Of a stretch of DNA of 64,000 bases, positions 53,632 to 63,725 are shown piece after piece (the stretch's first letter is position 1; each line of letters begins with the position of its first letter). The stretch is from Auricularia sp. M13 (taxonomy: Eukaryota; Basidiomycota; Agaricomycetes; Auriculariales; Auriculariaceae). Made by a program: the position numbers and the translations under genes. The notes below the pieces were generated by a model, which did not search any database, had not been told where the DNA came from, and was given only the letters and a program-made list of their open reading frames with translations. The stretch spans positions 1,736,001-1,800,000 of the forward strand of contig CM073203.1 of assembly GCA_037042915.1 (NCBI GenBank), in the 5' to 3' direction.

Positions 53632-54014
53632 ATGTTGCGCTCGTTGTTCGTCGTTCTTCCATGGTGTCTCCCCTTCGTGCTCTCGAACGAGCATCAGTCA
53701 CTCGCTCAACACACTAATATGGCGAAGCATCGTCCTTTGCCCATTACTCACGAGGACCCGCTCAAAATTGTGGTCGATGTGGCTGACATTGGGAGCATCG
53801 GTGTGCCGCCGCAAGGGCCTTCCAGTATCAGTAGCATTTCCACGTCAAGCCATCCCCCTCATCAACAGACGCCGCCCCCATCGCCCACGTCGCGTAGCAC
53901 TACGACTACACATTCCCAAACAGCAGTCTCGGACTCTACACGGTCTCCACCATCTCGGCCTTCGCAACCGACATCCAAAACAGTTTCCACGTCTAAATCG
54001 ACTCGCTCTGTTTC
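53632..54014 (+). pseudogene. 5' part of a secreted Cys-rich (WAP-like) gene, cut by an LTR
   Basis: ATG at 53632 opens a signal peptide (MLRSLFVVLPWCLPFVLSNE) followed by KHRPLPITHEDPLKIVVDV and a long Ser/Thr/Pro linker (SSISSISTSSHPPHQQ, TSKTVSTSKSTRSVS). The frame runs into the left LTR at 54015 directly after GTTTC. The same frame resumes after GTTTC at 60666 (LPTGTLLPPPAGGGG), 6.65 kb away, so this is the first part of one host gene that the element split. Together with the right-hand part it would form a secreted protein with three cysteine modules. Confidence 0.75.
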
Positions 54015-54462
54015 TGTCAGGGCGACGCTGCGGAGCGCGCGGCCGAGAGAGCGGAGACGAGCGGAGAAAGTCGGAATAGGCGAGCGAGGCCAGCACCACC
54101 CGAGGTAACAGTCCGGATCCGAGGGGAAGCGCGCTGGGTAGCGGGGATCCTGAGTATATATTTGAGAACAGGGAATATACAAGCATACCTGGGTAGCGGG
54201 GATCCTGAGAGAACGAGACTGGGGATCACCGCTACCAACAATCAGATATATATACACAAGTGGAATCGTCCGATTGATGGTGCGCAGCCACCGGTGTTTA
54301 CCGACGCAAACGCCAGCTGGCGTTTGCGTCGGCAAACGCCGGCTTATGTAATCGAGCCGGAATGCCAGAAAGAAAGACCAAACAGTATTAAGACAGGGTC
54401 AGGCGGGTAACAGAAAGGGAAAAGGAGTAATGGAAAGGGGAGAAGGGGTCCGGACCCTGACA
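54015..54462 (-). repeat. Left LTR (448 bp), flanked by GTTTC on both sides
   Basis: Runs from TGTCAGGG to CCCTGACA, the palindromic ends typical of LTRs (TG...CA). It has GTTTC immediately on the left (54010-54014) and on the right (54463-54467), a complete 5-bp target duplication around a single LTR. Same length as the right LTR and no difference was noticed by eye. An inner palindrome (AAACGCCAGCTGGCGTTT) lies near 54310-54330. Confidence 0.93.
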
Positions 54463-54961
54463 GTTTCCCTCCCCACTGGCACACTCCTTCCACCCCGGCT
54501 GGCGGAGGTGGAGCTGCCAACACTGAGCCATCCGAACGCACTCACAGCACCCGACATCGTCGATGACCACGAGCGCGCCCATGAGCAGCCCTTCTCTGGA
54601 AATATTCCCGGACAACGACGAGTGCCAAAACGACTGGAACTGTGGCGCGAGATCGGTTTGCTGTATGTTCAATGATGTGCGTTTGCTCGGGATTCCGTTC
54701 GACCGGAGTTACTCATCTTGTGACTCGTTGCGAGGCAGTTTGCAAACGTTTGTCTTCCTGCAAACCAGTGCTCCGTCAAGGTACGCACATCGTTCGTCCA
54801 GTCACTGTTTACCCACTTGCAATATTGTCTGCTCAGGGAGTATGTCGATTTTCCGGAGAGAGGGGCAGCTGCGGCGGCCTTGGTGGCGATCAGTGCAGGC
54901 AAAACAGCGACTGTAGCGCAAGCAAACCGATATGTTGCTCATTCGCCGACGTACGTCTGCG
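54463..54961 (+). repeat. Second copy of a host-gene segment between left LTR and retrotransposon interior
   Basis: This stretch matches 60666-61166 nearly base for base (499 versus 501 bp) and belongs to the split Cys-rich gene (CQNDWNCGARSVCCMF, GDQCRQNSDCSASKPICCSF). It differs by a lost C in a C run (54493-54496, five C in the other copy) and a lost G (54534, GG in the other). It stops after GTACGTCTGCG and is followed by GACA, the last four bases of the LTR, then TCACCCCCCC (the inverted polypurine tract). Confidence 0.88.
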
Positions 54962-55001
54962 ACATCACCCCCCCTTCAAGGCGCGGCGTCCCGAAGCGCA
55001 C

Positions 55002-58000
55002 TCAGCGACGACGACGGCGTCCTCGGGCTGGTGGAGGAGGAGCATCTCCGGGACGCGGGGCGTCAGGGTGCTTGCGGTGGAAGTCCGCCACGAGTTCCGG
55101 CGCGTTCTCAAGGTTTTCCGCCGGTTCCCATGTGTTGTTCTCGCGCGACCACCCCTTCCATTTGACCCGATAGCGGAGCTTACCACGGTTCCACTCGGAG
55201 TTCAAGACCTCTTCGACTTCTTCCTCCAGGTGGCCGTTGACTACCACAGGAGGCGGCGGAGGTTGAGTCCGACCAGGGATAGCGTCGGGAATGAAGCGGC
55301 GGAGGCGGGAGACGTGGAACGTCGGGTGGATCTTCATCGTCGCGGGTAGCTTCAAGCGGTAGGCGTTCCGCGACACTACCTTCCCACTGGATAAGGTCCG
55401 AACCACTTGTCGTCGAGCTTCTTGGTTGGACGAGTCGTCCGAATGTCCCGCGCGTCCAGCCAAACTTTATCTCCGACCTTGTAGTCGCGATCTCCGCTCC
55501 GGTTGGCGTTGTAGAAGCGCGACATGTCTTCCGACGCCTTCCGAAGAGCGGACTTGGCCTCCTCCAGTGTGTCGTGCATGCGCGACGCAAAGTTCTCCGC
55601 CGCCTCAACGCGGCCCTCGCGGGTGGGTTCCACTCCCATCCGCGGGTGTTCTCCATGCGCGAGGAAGAACGGAGTCTGCTGGGTCGACGCGTTAATCCGA
55701 TTGTTGTACGCGAATTCCGCTAGCGGAAGAAGGCGCGCCCAGTCCGACTGGCGCTCATTGCAGAACAGGCGGAGGTACTGCTCAATCTCCTGGTTGATCC
55801 GCTCCGTCTGTCCGTCGGTCTGCGGATGATAAGCGGTGGACGCCAGAGTCTCAATCCCGAGGCGCTTGTGCAGCGCGCGAGAGAAGGCGGAGACGAACTG
55901 TGGGCGCGGTCGGAAATGATGCCGTCAGAGAGACCGTGCTGCGACCAGACGCGCTCAAGCCACAAGTCCGCTATACCTTCGGAGCTCACTTCCGACGTCG
56001 TCGGAGCAACGTGCACGCGTTTTCCGAGGCGGTCTACAGCGACGAAGATCGAAGTCGTAACCTCCGCTTTCCGGCAGGTCGACGCGATCAGGTCGCAAGT
56101 CGCATACTGCCAGCGCCGTGTCGGAACAGGGTTTGGCATTAGATTTCCGCTTGGGGCGCCCGGGAAGATCTTGGTCCGATTGCACGCGTCGCAGCCCGCG
56201 ACGTACGCCGCGATGAAGCGCGTTATCCCGGGCCACCAGTAGTTCCGCGACACGAGCTCCAAAGTCCGCCAGCGTCCGGGGTGTCCCGCCATCAGACTGT
56301 CATGGTGAGCGGCGACAACGCGGCGGCGGAGCTCCGCGTTCTGCGGAACATATACTTTACCGCGGAACAGCACTAACCCGTCTTCTTCCGACCACTCATC
56401 ACTCTCAAGTCCGCGCTGGAGATCGCGAAGTCCGTCAAGCGCCTTGCGCACTACCTCGTCAATCTCCTCCGAATTCGAATGTCGCGGAGGATTTGGACCT
56501 CCCCATGCGCTTCCGACAAGTGTCCCCGGCGGCCCGCAAGCTCGCGGATCCACTCCGGCTTGAGCAAACGACATCGTTGTTGTCATCCGACACCCGTCAC
56601 GGTGGTCGGGACGGCGGAGAGAGCGTCGGCTTTCACCATAGTCCGACCTGGACGATGGTGAAGCGTGAAGTCAAAGCGGGACAGGTACAGGGACCATCGG
56701 GCCTGGCGGCGGTTTAGCTTTTGTGCCGTTCGGAAGTACTGCAAGTTCCGATGGTCTGTCCAGATCTCAAACGCGTCCTCCGCTCCCTCCAGGAAATGCC
56801 GCCACTCCTCGAGTGCACGGATGATGGCAAGCATCTCCTTGTCGTGAATCTCATAGTTCCGCTCCGGCGCGGTGAAACTCTTCGACAGATAGGCCACAGG
56901 TAGCCAACGTCCGTCCTTCTGCGCCTGCGAAAGGACAGCTCCGCAGGCGTAATCCGACGCGTCGGTCTCCAGTCGGAACGGAAGTCCGACGTCGGGCAAG
57001 ACCAAGACGGGTTCGGAAGTGACGGCCTGCTTCAGCGCATCGAAAGCCGACGCCTGTTCCGCTTCCCAGGACCAAATCCGATCCTTGGCGGTCAGGTCGT
57101 GCAGCGGGCGAGCGATGCGGGAGTAGTCGCGGATGAACCTCCGATAGAAATTGGTGAACCCGAGGAAGGACTGCAAATCGTGCAAGTTCTCCGGGGCGGG
57201 CCAGTCCGCCACTCCGCGGATCTTGGCGGGGTCCATCGCGACTTCTCCATGTCGGATTATAAGTCCGAGGTACTCGATCGACTCCTGCTCAAAGACGCAC
57301 TTCTCCGGTCGGAGGAACAGGTTGTTCGAGCGGAGAATGCTCAACACCTGTCGGACTATAGCGCGGTGTTCCGACAGGGTGGCGGAAAAGATCAGGATGT
57401 CGTCCATGTAGACGACGACCTTGCCGGCGGAAATCAAGTCGCGGAACAGGTCGTTCATCATCGTCTGGAAAGTACTCGGACTGTTGGTGAGGCCGAAGAA
57501 CATCACCAACGGTTCAAAAAGGCCGCGGTTCGTGAGGAAAGCCGCCTTCCACTCATCTCCGTCCTTCACGCGGACGTTGTTGTACCCCCAACGAACGTCG
57601 AACTTCGTGAAGTATCGAGCTCCGCTGAGCCGATTGACGAGTTCTTCGATGAGCGGAAGCGGATATCGGTTCTTCACCGTAATGGCGTTGAGCTTCCGAT
57701 AGTCCTGCACGAGCCTGAGACTTCCGTCCTTCTTCTTGACAAAGAAGACGGGGCGCGATTGGAGATTTGGACGGGCGGATCCGCCCCGTCCGCAGGTTCT
57801 CCTCGAGGAACGAGTCGAGTTCCTTCTGTTCCGACGGCGAGAGTGGATATGCTCTCGTCCGCGCCGGGAGCTCCACGTCGGGGCGGAGCTCGATCGCGTG
57901 GTCCCATGGGCGGCGCGGAGGTAACTCGTCGAACTGGTCTTTGGCAAAGACCGGCTCGAAGTCCCTGTACTGCTCCGGAACGAGCTCTTCAAAGGACTTG

Positions 58001-59290
58001 ACCGTCGGGTCACGAGCTTGCTCCGCAAACTCCTGCGACTTTGTGCCGTGAGCGCGGACGGCCTCACCCTCCGGCTCAACAAAGGCGGCAAAGACGCGGT
58101 GGCCATCTTCCCAATCTTCCGCCCACACCGCCTCGTCCTCCTCATCTCCGTCGTGGAGCACCGCAGGTGGAACAGGTTCGTCGGGATTGCCAATCCGAAC
58201 GCACCTGACGCGCTGAGACCGCATGCGGGTCTTGGTCCGCCTCAGCGGATCCTGCGGCGGAGGAGGCGAGCTAGCGGACACGGCCGGACGAGCGTTCGTC
58301 CGACGTCCGACGATGCGCGAAGCGGGAAACTGGGAGTTCCGACGCGGAGGTGCATTCTCCGATGTCGGAAGTCCACGGAGTTGTCGATTCTTCGCCGGCT
58401 CCACTGGCACGACAGTCGGAGCGGGCGGCAATAGGCATGCCGGCGGACAACGCGTCATACGCACTTGTCGGCTCGGCCAGTCAATGTCGGGATTGTGGCG
58501 CTGCAACCACGTAAACCCGAGAATAGCGTCTGTCTTCCCCAAAGAACAGACGGCGAAGGTCACGCGCTCAGAGTGAGTTCCGAAGCGCATGATCAGGTCC
58601 AACTCCTCGCGGATGGACCCGCCTTCATTCAGAGTTCCGTCCACGTTGTAGACGGGAATCGGAGTTTCTAACTTCCGCGTTCGGAGTCCGAGACGGCGGA
58701 CGAAGGCGTCGTTGAGGAACTCCGTCGTTGCTCCGCAGTCGACGAGAGCGGAAGTGCCGAGGAACGAGCGGTTGTCGAGTTCTTCGAGTTGAATCTTGAC
58801 CGTGAGCGAGCGGGCTAGGCTCACGGAGCGGACATAGTATCGCCCTGAGGGCGGAGCGGACACGTCTAGCTGCTTCGGAGGAGAGTCGCATTCATCGATG
58901 TAGTTACACGACTCGACCTCCAAAACAGAGAAACGATTGGCGCCGCGAGCCGTGTCCTTACTCGCGGGCCTCGTCAAAAACCTCGCCGGAACTGGCGGAG
59001 GTCGACGAATTCTTCTCTGGGGCGGCGGAAGATGCCCCAGAGCGGCCCGAGGCGGAAGTCGGAGTTCCGGGGCCGACACGCCCAATCCCGCCAGCGCCGC
59101 GCGGACCGCCTCGGCGAGAACGCGGGCCTGGTGGGGGCAGCGAACGTCGCCACGGAAATGGCCTTCCTGCCCGCAGTCGAAGCAGGTGCGTTTCCGCGGG
59201 GCGGAGCTCCGAGTGCGGCTCCGATCCACGTCCATGGGCTTGACGTCGGGCTCGCGCGCGCGCGGCAGGCGGAACTCCGCTCGTCGGAGC
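55002..59290 (-). CDS. Retrotransposon pol (protease, RT, RNase H, integrase, chromodomain), frameshifted
   Basis: Domains in order: zinc knuckle (about 59190), aspartic protease with DCGAT (58735), reverse transcriptase with VFFVKKKDGSLRLVQDYRKL (57700) and YMDD (57410), RNase H with LETDASDYACGAVLS (56950) and WTDHRNLQYF (56750), integrase HHCC zinc-binding region with HHDSLMAGHPG and CDACNRT (56180-56310), catalytic core to SDGIISDR (55905), GPY/F-like WFGPYPVG (55390) and a C-terminal chromodomain VEEVLNSEWNRGKLRYRVKW with WKGWSRENNTWEP (55100-55200). Four single-base breaks are visible: GGGG at 57750-57753, near 56617, near 55903 and the AA at 55381-55382. No in-frame nonsense codon unrelated to these was noticed. 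Confidence 0.88.
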
Positions 59291-60166
59291 GGAACTCGCC
59301 AGCGGTGCGGTCTGCGCGCGAGCGGGCGTCGGATTTGAGGTCGGACCTCCGGTTCGCGCACTGGAGGTTGTCGCGGGTTTGCGGAAGGTCTGGCGTTCCC
59401 GCCACTGTTGCTCTAGGCGGAGCGCTTCCTTCTTCACCGCGTCCATCGTCTTCGGAGCGGAATCGAGCGTATAGATCCGATCGAGGAGGCGGGAGTTGAG
59501 CCCTTTCTTGAACTTCCGCTGGAGCTCATAGTCGGAATAGCCGGACAGCGCGGAGAACGAGTCGAACTCCGTGATGTAGTCCTCGATGGTGCGGGAGCCT
59601 TGCTCCACCGAGTCAATGCGATTGGCCGCATCGCCTTGCTCGTCCGACAGGACGAAGTTGAGCGCGAATTCCGACAAAAAGTCGGAAAAGGCGGAATAGG
59701 ACGCCTTGTTGTCCATGAGGTTTTGGGTGACAGTTCCGGCCCAGGCCGCCGCGGAGCCGGACTTCATGTATGACAGCACGAAGATAATCCGACTCCGGAC
59801 GTCCGGAAACTGGCGCGGGCGCGACTCCATATAGAGCCAGCACTGGCGGAGGAAGCGTCGGCCGCTGGTCCGACTTCCGTCGAACGCATCTGGCGGAGAG
59901 ACGGCGGAACGGCCCGCGTCCGCTGCGGAGCTCGTAGCGGAACTCGCGGCGGCCGACGGCTGTGCTGACGCTGTGGCCGTAGCTGACCGCAGCTGTTCGG
60001 CCATCATCCGAGCTGCTTCTTGTTGCACAGCCAAGCGATGCTGTGCGTTGGCAAGCTGCTCATCACGATCTTCAATAATGGTGCGCAGCCTAGCAACCTC
60101 AGAGAGGGGGTCCTCAATGGCAGTGGCGTCCTCGAAGTCCTCCATGCCGGTATTGAGTCCGGGCAT
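59240..60166 (-). CDS. Retrotransposon gag
   Basis: ATG at 60166 begins MPGLNTGMEDFEDATAIEDP, followed by a coiled coil (LRTIIEDRDEQLANAQHRL), an Ala/Ser linker and the capsid-like helical domain (RRFLRQCWLYMESRPRQF, AWAGTVTQNLMDNK, FKKGLNSRLLDRIYTL). The frame becomes implausible near 59250-59290, where the next frame takes over with AEFRLPRAREPDVKPMDVD and then the zinc knuckle CFDCGQEGHFRGDVRC. The capsid part packages element RNA in the cytoplasm. Confidence 0.85.
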
Positions 60167-60217
60167 GAGCGGGCTTCGACGTAGGGGTGGTGCGGGTTAG
60201 GTGGAGTCTCGTTCTAC

Positions 60218-60665
60218 TGTCAGGGCGACGCTGCGGAGCGCGCGGCCGAGAGAGCGGAGACGAGCGGAGAAAGTCGGAATAGGCGAGCGAGGCCAGCACC
60301 ACCCGAGGTAACAGTCCGGATCCGAGGGGAAGCGCGCTGGGTAGCGGGGATCCTGAGTATATATTTGAGAACAGGGAATATACAAGCATACCTGGGTAGC
60401 GGGGATCCTGAGAGAACGAGACTGGGGATCACCGCTACCAACAATCAGATATATATACACAAGTGGAATCGTCCGATTGATGGTGCGCAGCCACCGGTGT
60501 TTACCGACGCAAACGCCAGCTGGCGTTTGCGTCGGCAAACGCCGGCTTATGTAATCGAGCCGGAATGCCAGAAAGAAAGACCAAACAGTATTAAGACAGG
60601 GTCAGGCGGGTAACAGAAAGGGAAAAGGAGTAATGGAAAGGGGAGAAGGGGTCCGGACCCTGACA
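60218..60665 (-). repeat. Right LTR (448 bp; 5' LTR of the element)
   Basis: From TGTCAGGG to CCCTGACA, followed by GTTTC (60666-60670). On its left is the element interior (TAGAACGAGACTCC on the minus strand). No CCA-complementary tRNA primer site starting TGG is present right after the LTR, so priming may be unusual. Confidence 0.92.
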
Positions 60666-61609
60666 GTTTCCCTCCCCACTGGCACACTCCTTCCACCCCC
60701 GGCTGGCGGAGGTGGAGCTGCCAACACTGAGCCATCCGGAACGCACTCACAGCACCCGACATCGTCGATGACCACGAGCGCGCCCATGAGCAGCCCTTCT
60801 CTGGAAATATTCCCGGACAACGACGAGTGCCAAAACGACTGGAACTGTGGCGCGAGATCGGTTTGCTGTATGTTCAATGATGTGCGTTTGCTCGGGATTC
60901 CGTTCGACCGGAGTTACTCATCTTGTGACTCGTTGCGAGGCAGTTTGCAAACGTTTGTCTTCCTGCAAACCAGTGCTCCGTCAAGGTACGCACATCGTTC
61001 GTCCAGTCACTGTTTACCCACTTGCAATATTGTCTGCTCAGGGAGTATGTCGATTTTCCGGAGAGAGGGGCAGCTGCGGCGGCCTTGGTGGCGATCAGTG
61101 CAGGCAAAACAGCGACTGTAGCGCAAGCAAACCGATATGTTGCTCATTCGCCGACGTACGTCTGCGCAGTCGCATTCTCCGGCGCCCATTCACTGGCAGG
61201 TGTGAACTGCATTCCAACAGATCGGCAATATCTGCATCAAGCCCAAACTCTGCACAGCCGTTCGTCGCAATTCCCGAAAGCTTTGCGAAGATCTGAGGAT
61301 TTGCTTGTAGCAGGGACAGTGCCTCTCGACGGCAGGCGACAGTGTCGGAACCTGCGACAACCCTCAGGATGACCTCACGGGTAGCAGCGCGTCGCAATGC
61401 CACGACGACAGCGATTGCACCGGAAGGAAGGTCTGCTGCGACTTCGGCGGTGCGGAGCCCAATCAGTGTATTCGACAGACTGCTTGCGTCCATGTGCGCC
61501 AATTTCAGTCAAGGTGGATTTTGATGCTGACTCGTGTTGCAGGGCGCGTGCCGCTCAACATCTGGCCGGTACGGCGGCTGTGACGCTGATTAGCCACGGG
61601 CGTTGCTAG
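60666..61609 (+). pseudogene. 3' part of the secreted Cys-rich (WAP-like) gene
   Basis: Continues the frame cut at 54014: LPTGTLLPPPAGGGGAANTE, then a first cysteine module (DNDECQNDWNCGARSVCCMF), an intron, GVCRFSGERGSCGG, a second module (GDQCRQNSDCSASKPICCSF), then GNICIKPKLCTAV, SVGTCDNPQDD and a third module (SQCHDDSDCTGRKVCCDFGG with NQCIRQTAC). The C-x5-C-x6-CC-x-F pattern resembles WAP four-disulphide-core repeats (DxDCxGxxKCC), found mostly in secreted protease inhibitors and defence peptides. Splice sites after the second module and the 3' end (tentatively 61609) are uncertain. No close family could be named, so function stays open. Confidence 0.6.
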
Positions 61610-62243
61610 TGGGATGCTTGACAATTGTATAGGCTTCTCAGCGGCTCGGCGAGTCTTACCCGTTCGGTACCTGTAATCATGGCCCTAGCAGTGGATTGAT
61701 ATGATAGATGCAGTCGCTATCGACGCTCGTGTATCGCGGAGCCTGTCCTGGAAGCTATATGGCATTCGCATATCGGACCACAACGTGTATCCCCCTCTAT
61801 TAGTTGAGCCAAGCACAACCTCAGGTTAAAGGACCGTACTGTAGATGCAGTGAACAGGAAGACTGACCGAAGCGCCTGGCCATGCGCCACATACATAGAT
61901 GCACCGGGCTCACCTTTCGTGCGGGCATATAATCAATCAAAATTTCGTGTGAGAACTTACGCCCAGAATGAACAAAAAGCATAATTGCAGAGGAAAATAT
62001 TCCAAGGAATTCGCGTGGGAAGGGCGCCGGATTTCGCCGATCGAAATTGTGGCGGACTCCGAGAAGCGCCGACTGCACAGTTGCTTTCTTCGTTCCACTT
62101 CGTTCATACTGTCCCTGTATACGGCGGCCTGGGCTTCCTGGGTCGACACATAGATGGCCACTCGCTCTGCGCTTGTAAGCTGAAGATTGCTTCCTTTCAA
62201 TTTCGTTCTGTAGCTCATCGTCCAGTCCGACGCTCAACGTGCG
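61610..62243. other. Intergenic, no clear gene
   Basis: A minus-strand frame (62218 to 61937) starts MSYRTKLKGSNLQLTSAER, VAIYVSTQEAQAAVYRDSMN and looks somewhat protein-like, but no family or gene structure was recognised. It lies divergently next to the gene at 62244. Confidence 0.3.
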
Positions 62244-63725
62244 ATGGCAGCAGCGCTCTTATGGCACTTCGAAGACGACGACGTTAGGCAAGAGAATATG
62301 AAGCTTCGGACAGAATTGATCGCCATGCAACAGGTCCGCGCGTTTGCCTATACTTGTGATCGCCGAAGGTTGATCGGTTTGGACCTGTCGCCACAGCGTG
62401 GGCATTAACACTTCGTGAGTCTCGTAAAAAGGCCTGTCAATAGTCATTCTAATGTCTTCGAGCAGTAGATGATGGCGCTACTGACGACTGGTATTAACAG
62501 AGGCCGTGCCACTCGAGACGTACGAGCAAACATCACGGGAAATTGTCGAGCTACGAAAAGAAAATCAAGCACTGCTGCAGCAAGTGTGTCCAAGCCGCTT
62601 GAACCTGTATTGTCTTTACATAACCTTCATCTTAGGTGGCCCAGGCGTATCAGGAACAGCAAAAGGCATTTGCTGAGGCAAACACCTGGCGCGATTACAT
62701 GGTTAAACTCAACGGTTTCATTACGAGCCTGGTCGGACAAGATCAGGTAACGATAGTGAAAACGCTAAATATCGCTGAGCTGAAGAATTCCAGCCTCCAG
62801 CCAACGAGAAGATGGACCAAACAGTACAGCGTTCCAGTTCTTTATTTTCTCTACTAATCTAAGAACCAGATTCTTCGCTGTATCCGACTCTGCGGCATGG
62901 CGCTCAAGGAGGTCACTACCAGCTACAAGGCTTTGACCGCCGAACACATGGCCTTGAAAGCCCGTTTAGCCGAACTGGGGCAAAGCTTGCATGCATCCCA
63001 TTCACCCAATGAAACCACCCCACAAGGTTCCTCGCGGCTGCCTCCTGATTCCTCAGGTCAGGACTTCCAGCCGATGAAGGTCGAAGGCTATGAAGATACA
63101 GTGGGTGACATGCCCTTAACGGTCGATCCCCGCGCCACGATGCTCAGTGCCCCACCCACGTCCTCGGCGACTATTTCTCTACCTCTTGCATCGGATCCAT
63201 CGCAGCATCAGCCATCTCTACAAGACGTACAGCAAGTCCAGCCGCCTCCCCGCTCGGACTCGCTTTCGCCAACTCCACCGCCTCGTGCACGGTGCCAATG
63301 TCCTGCCTTCGTCGTCATCTCTCCCACTGAGCGTACCGCGCTGATTCAGACAGAGGAGCCGAAGCGTGCTGGTGACTGGTACACCCGCCTTGCCGTGACT
63401 TCAGTTTCAGTCTCAAACTGCACTCAGGCTGCAGGCCGCATTTGTTGCCGCCGACCCCGGCGGCGGCACCGTGATCTCGCAGGCGGAAATGTATAAGGCC
63501 TACAAATCTCTTGGGGCTTCCGACCCGCTCTCGCCAGCGACCTTCTTCTCGCTCATCAAAGCAGTATTTCCGTCGTCGAAATGCGTCAAGACTGAAGCCA
63601 CTCCGGGGTCAAACTCGAAGGAGGCATATGTCATCCGCGGTGTGACCCGCAGGCCGGCGCCGTGCACCTGCGGACTGCGCCCTCTTCAGAAGAACTCCTC
63701 GCATCAATGCGTTTCTTGGGACTAG
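62244..63725 (+). CDS. Coiled-coil protein with RFX-like (RSC9/ARID2-type) C-terminal domain
   Basis: Exon 1 (62244-62333) reads MAAALLWHFEDDDVRQENMK...; exon 2 (from about 62504) AVPLETYEQTSREIVELRKE; exon 3 (about 62637-62745) VAQAYQEQQKAFAEANTWRD; exon 4 (from about 62872) ILRCIRLCGMALKEVTTSY then LKARLAELGQSL. These form a coiled coil like that of the 46.6-50.2 kb gene. A Pro/Ser-rich linker follows. Near 63430-63650, in another frame reached through a short intron or indel, comes LQAAFVAADPGGGTVISQAE, MYKAYKSLGASDPLSPATFF, SLIKAVFPSSKC and EAYVIRGVTRR. This resembles the RFX-type winged helix found in RSC9/ARID2 proteins of chromatin remodellers. Assignment is by pattern only; the end at 63725 is tentative. 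Confidence 0.5.

Larger units (their letters stand above)
54961..60665 (-). mobile_element. Ty3/gypsy LTR retrotransposon, chromovirus type
   Basis: Read right to left: 5' LTR (60218-60665), gag, zinc knuckle, protease, reverse transcriptase, RNase H, integrase, chromodomain, and a polypurine tract (GAAGGGGGGG at about 54967-54976). The 3' LTR expected right after the tract is absent there; only its GACA end is present, and the nearest LTR is 500 bp further left (54015-54462). Domain order with integrase after RNase H and a C-terminal chromodomain marks the chromovirus branch of Ty3/gypsy (Metaviridae) found in fungi. Confidence 0.92.

Noticed and set aside
54463-54961. Reading the host-gene copy as a separate complete gene
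   Set aside because: It has no start, is frame-broken by two one-base losses relative to the other copy, and ends abruptly at the junction with the element.
57099-58001. Plus-strand frame of 300 codons opposite pol
   Set aside because: Antisense of the reverse transcriptase region, no domain.
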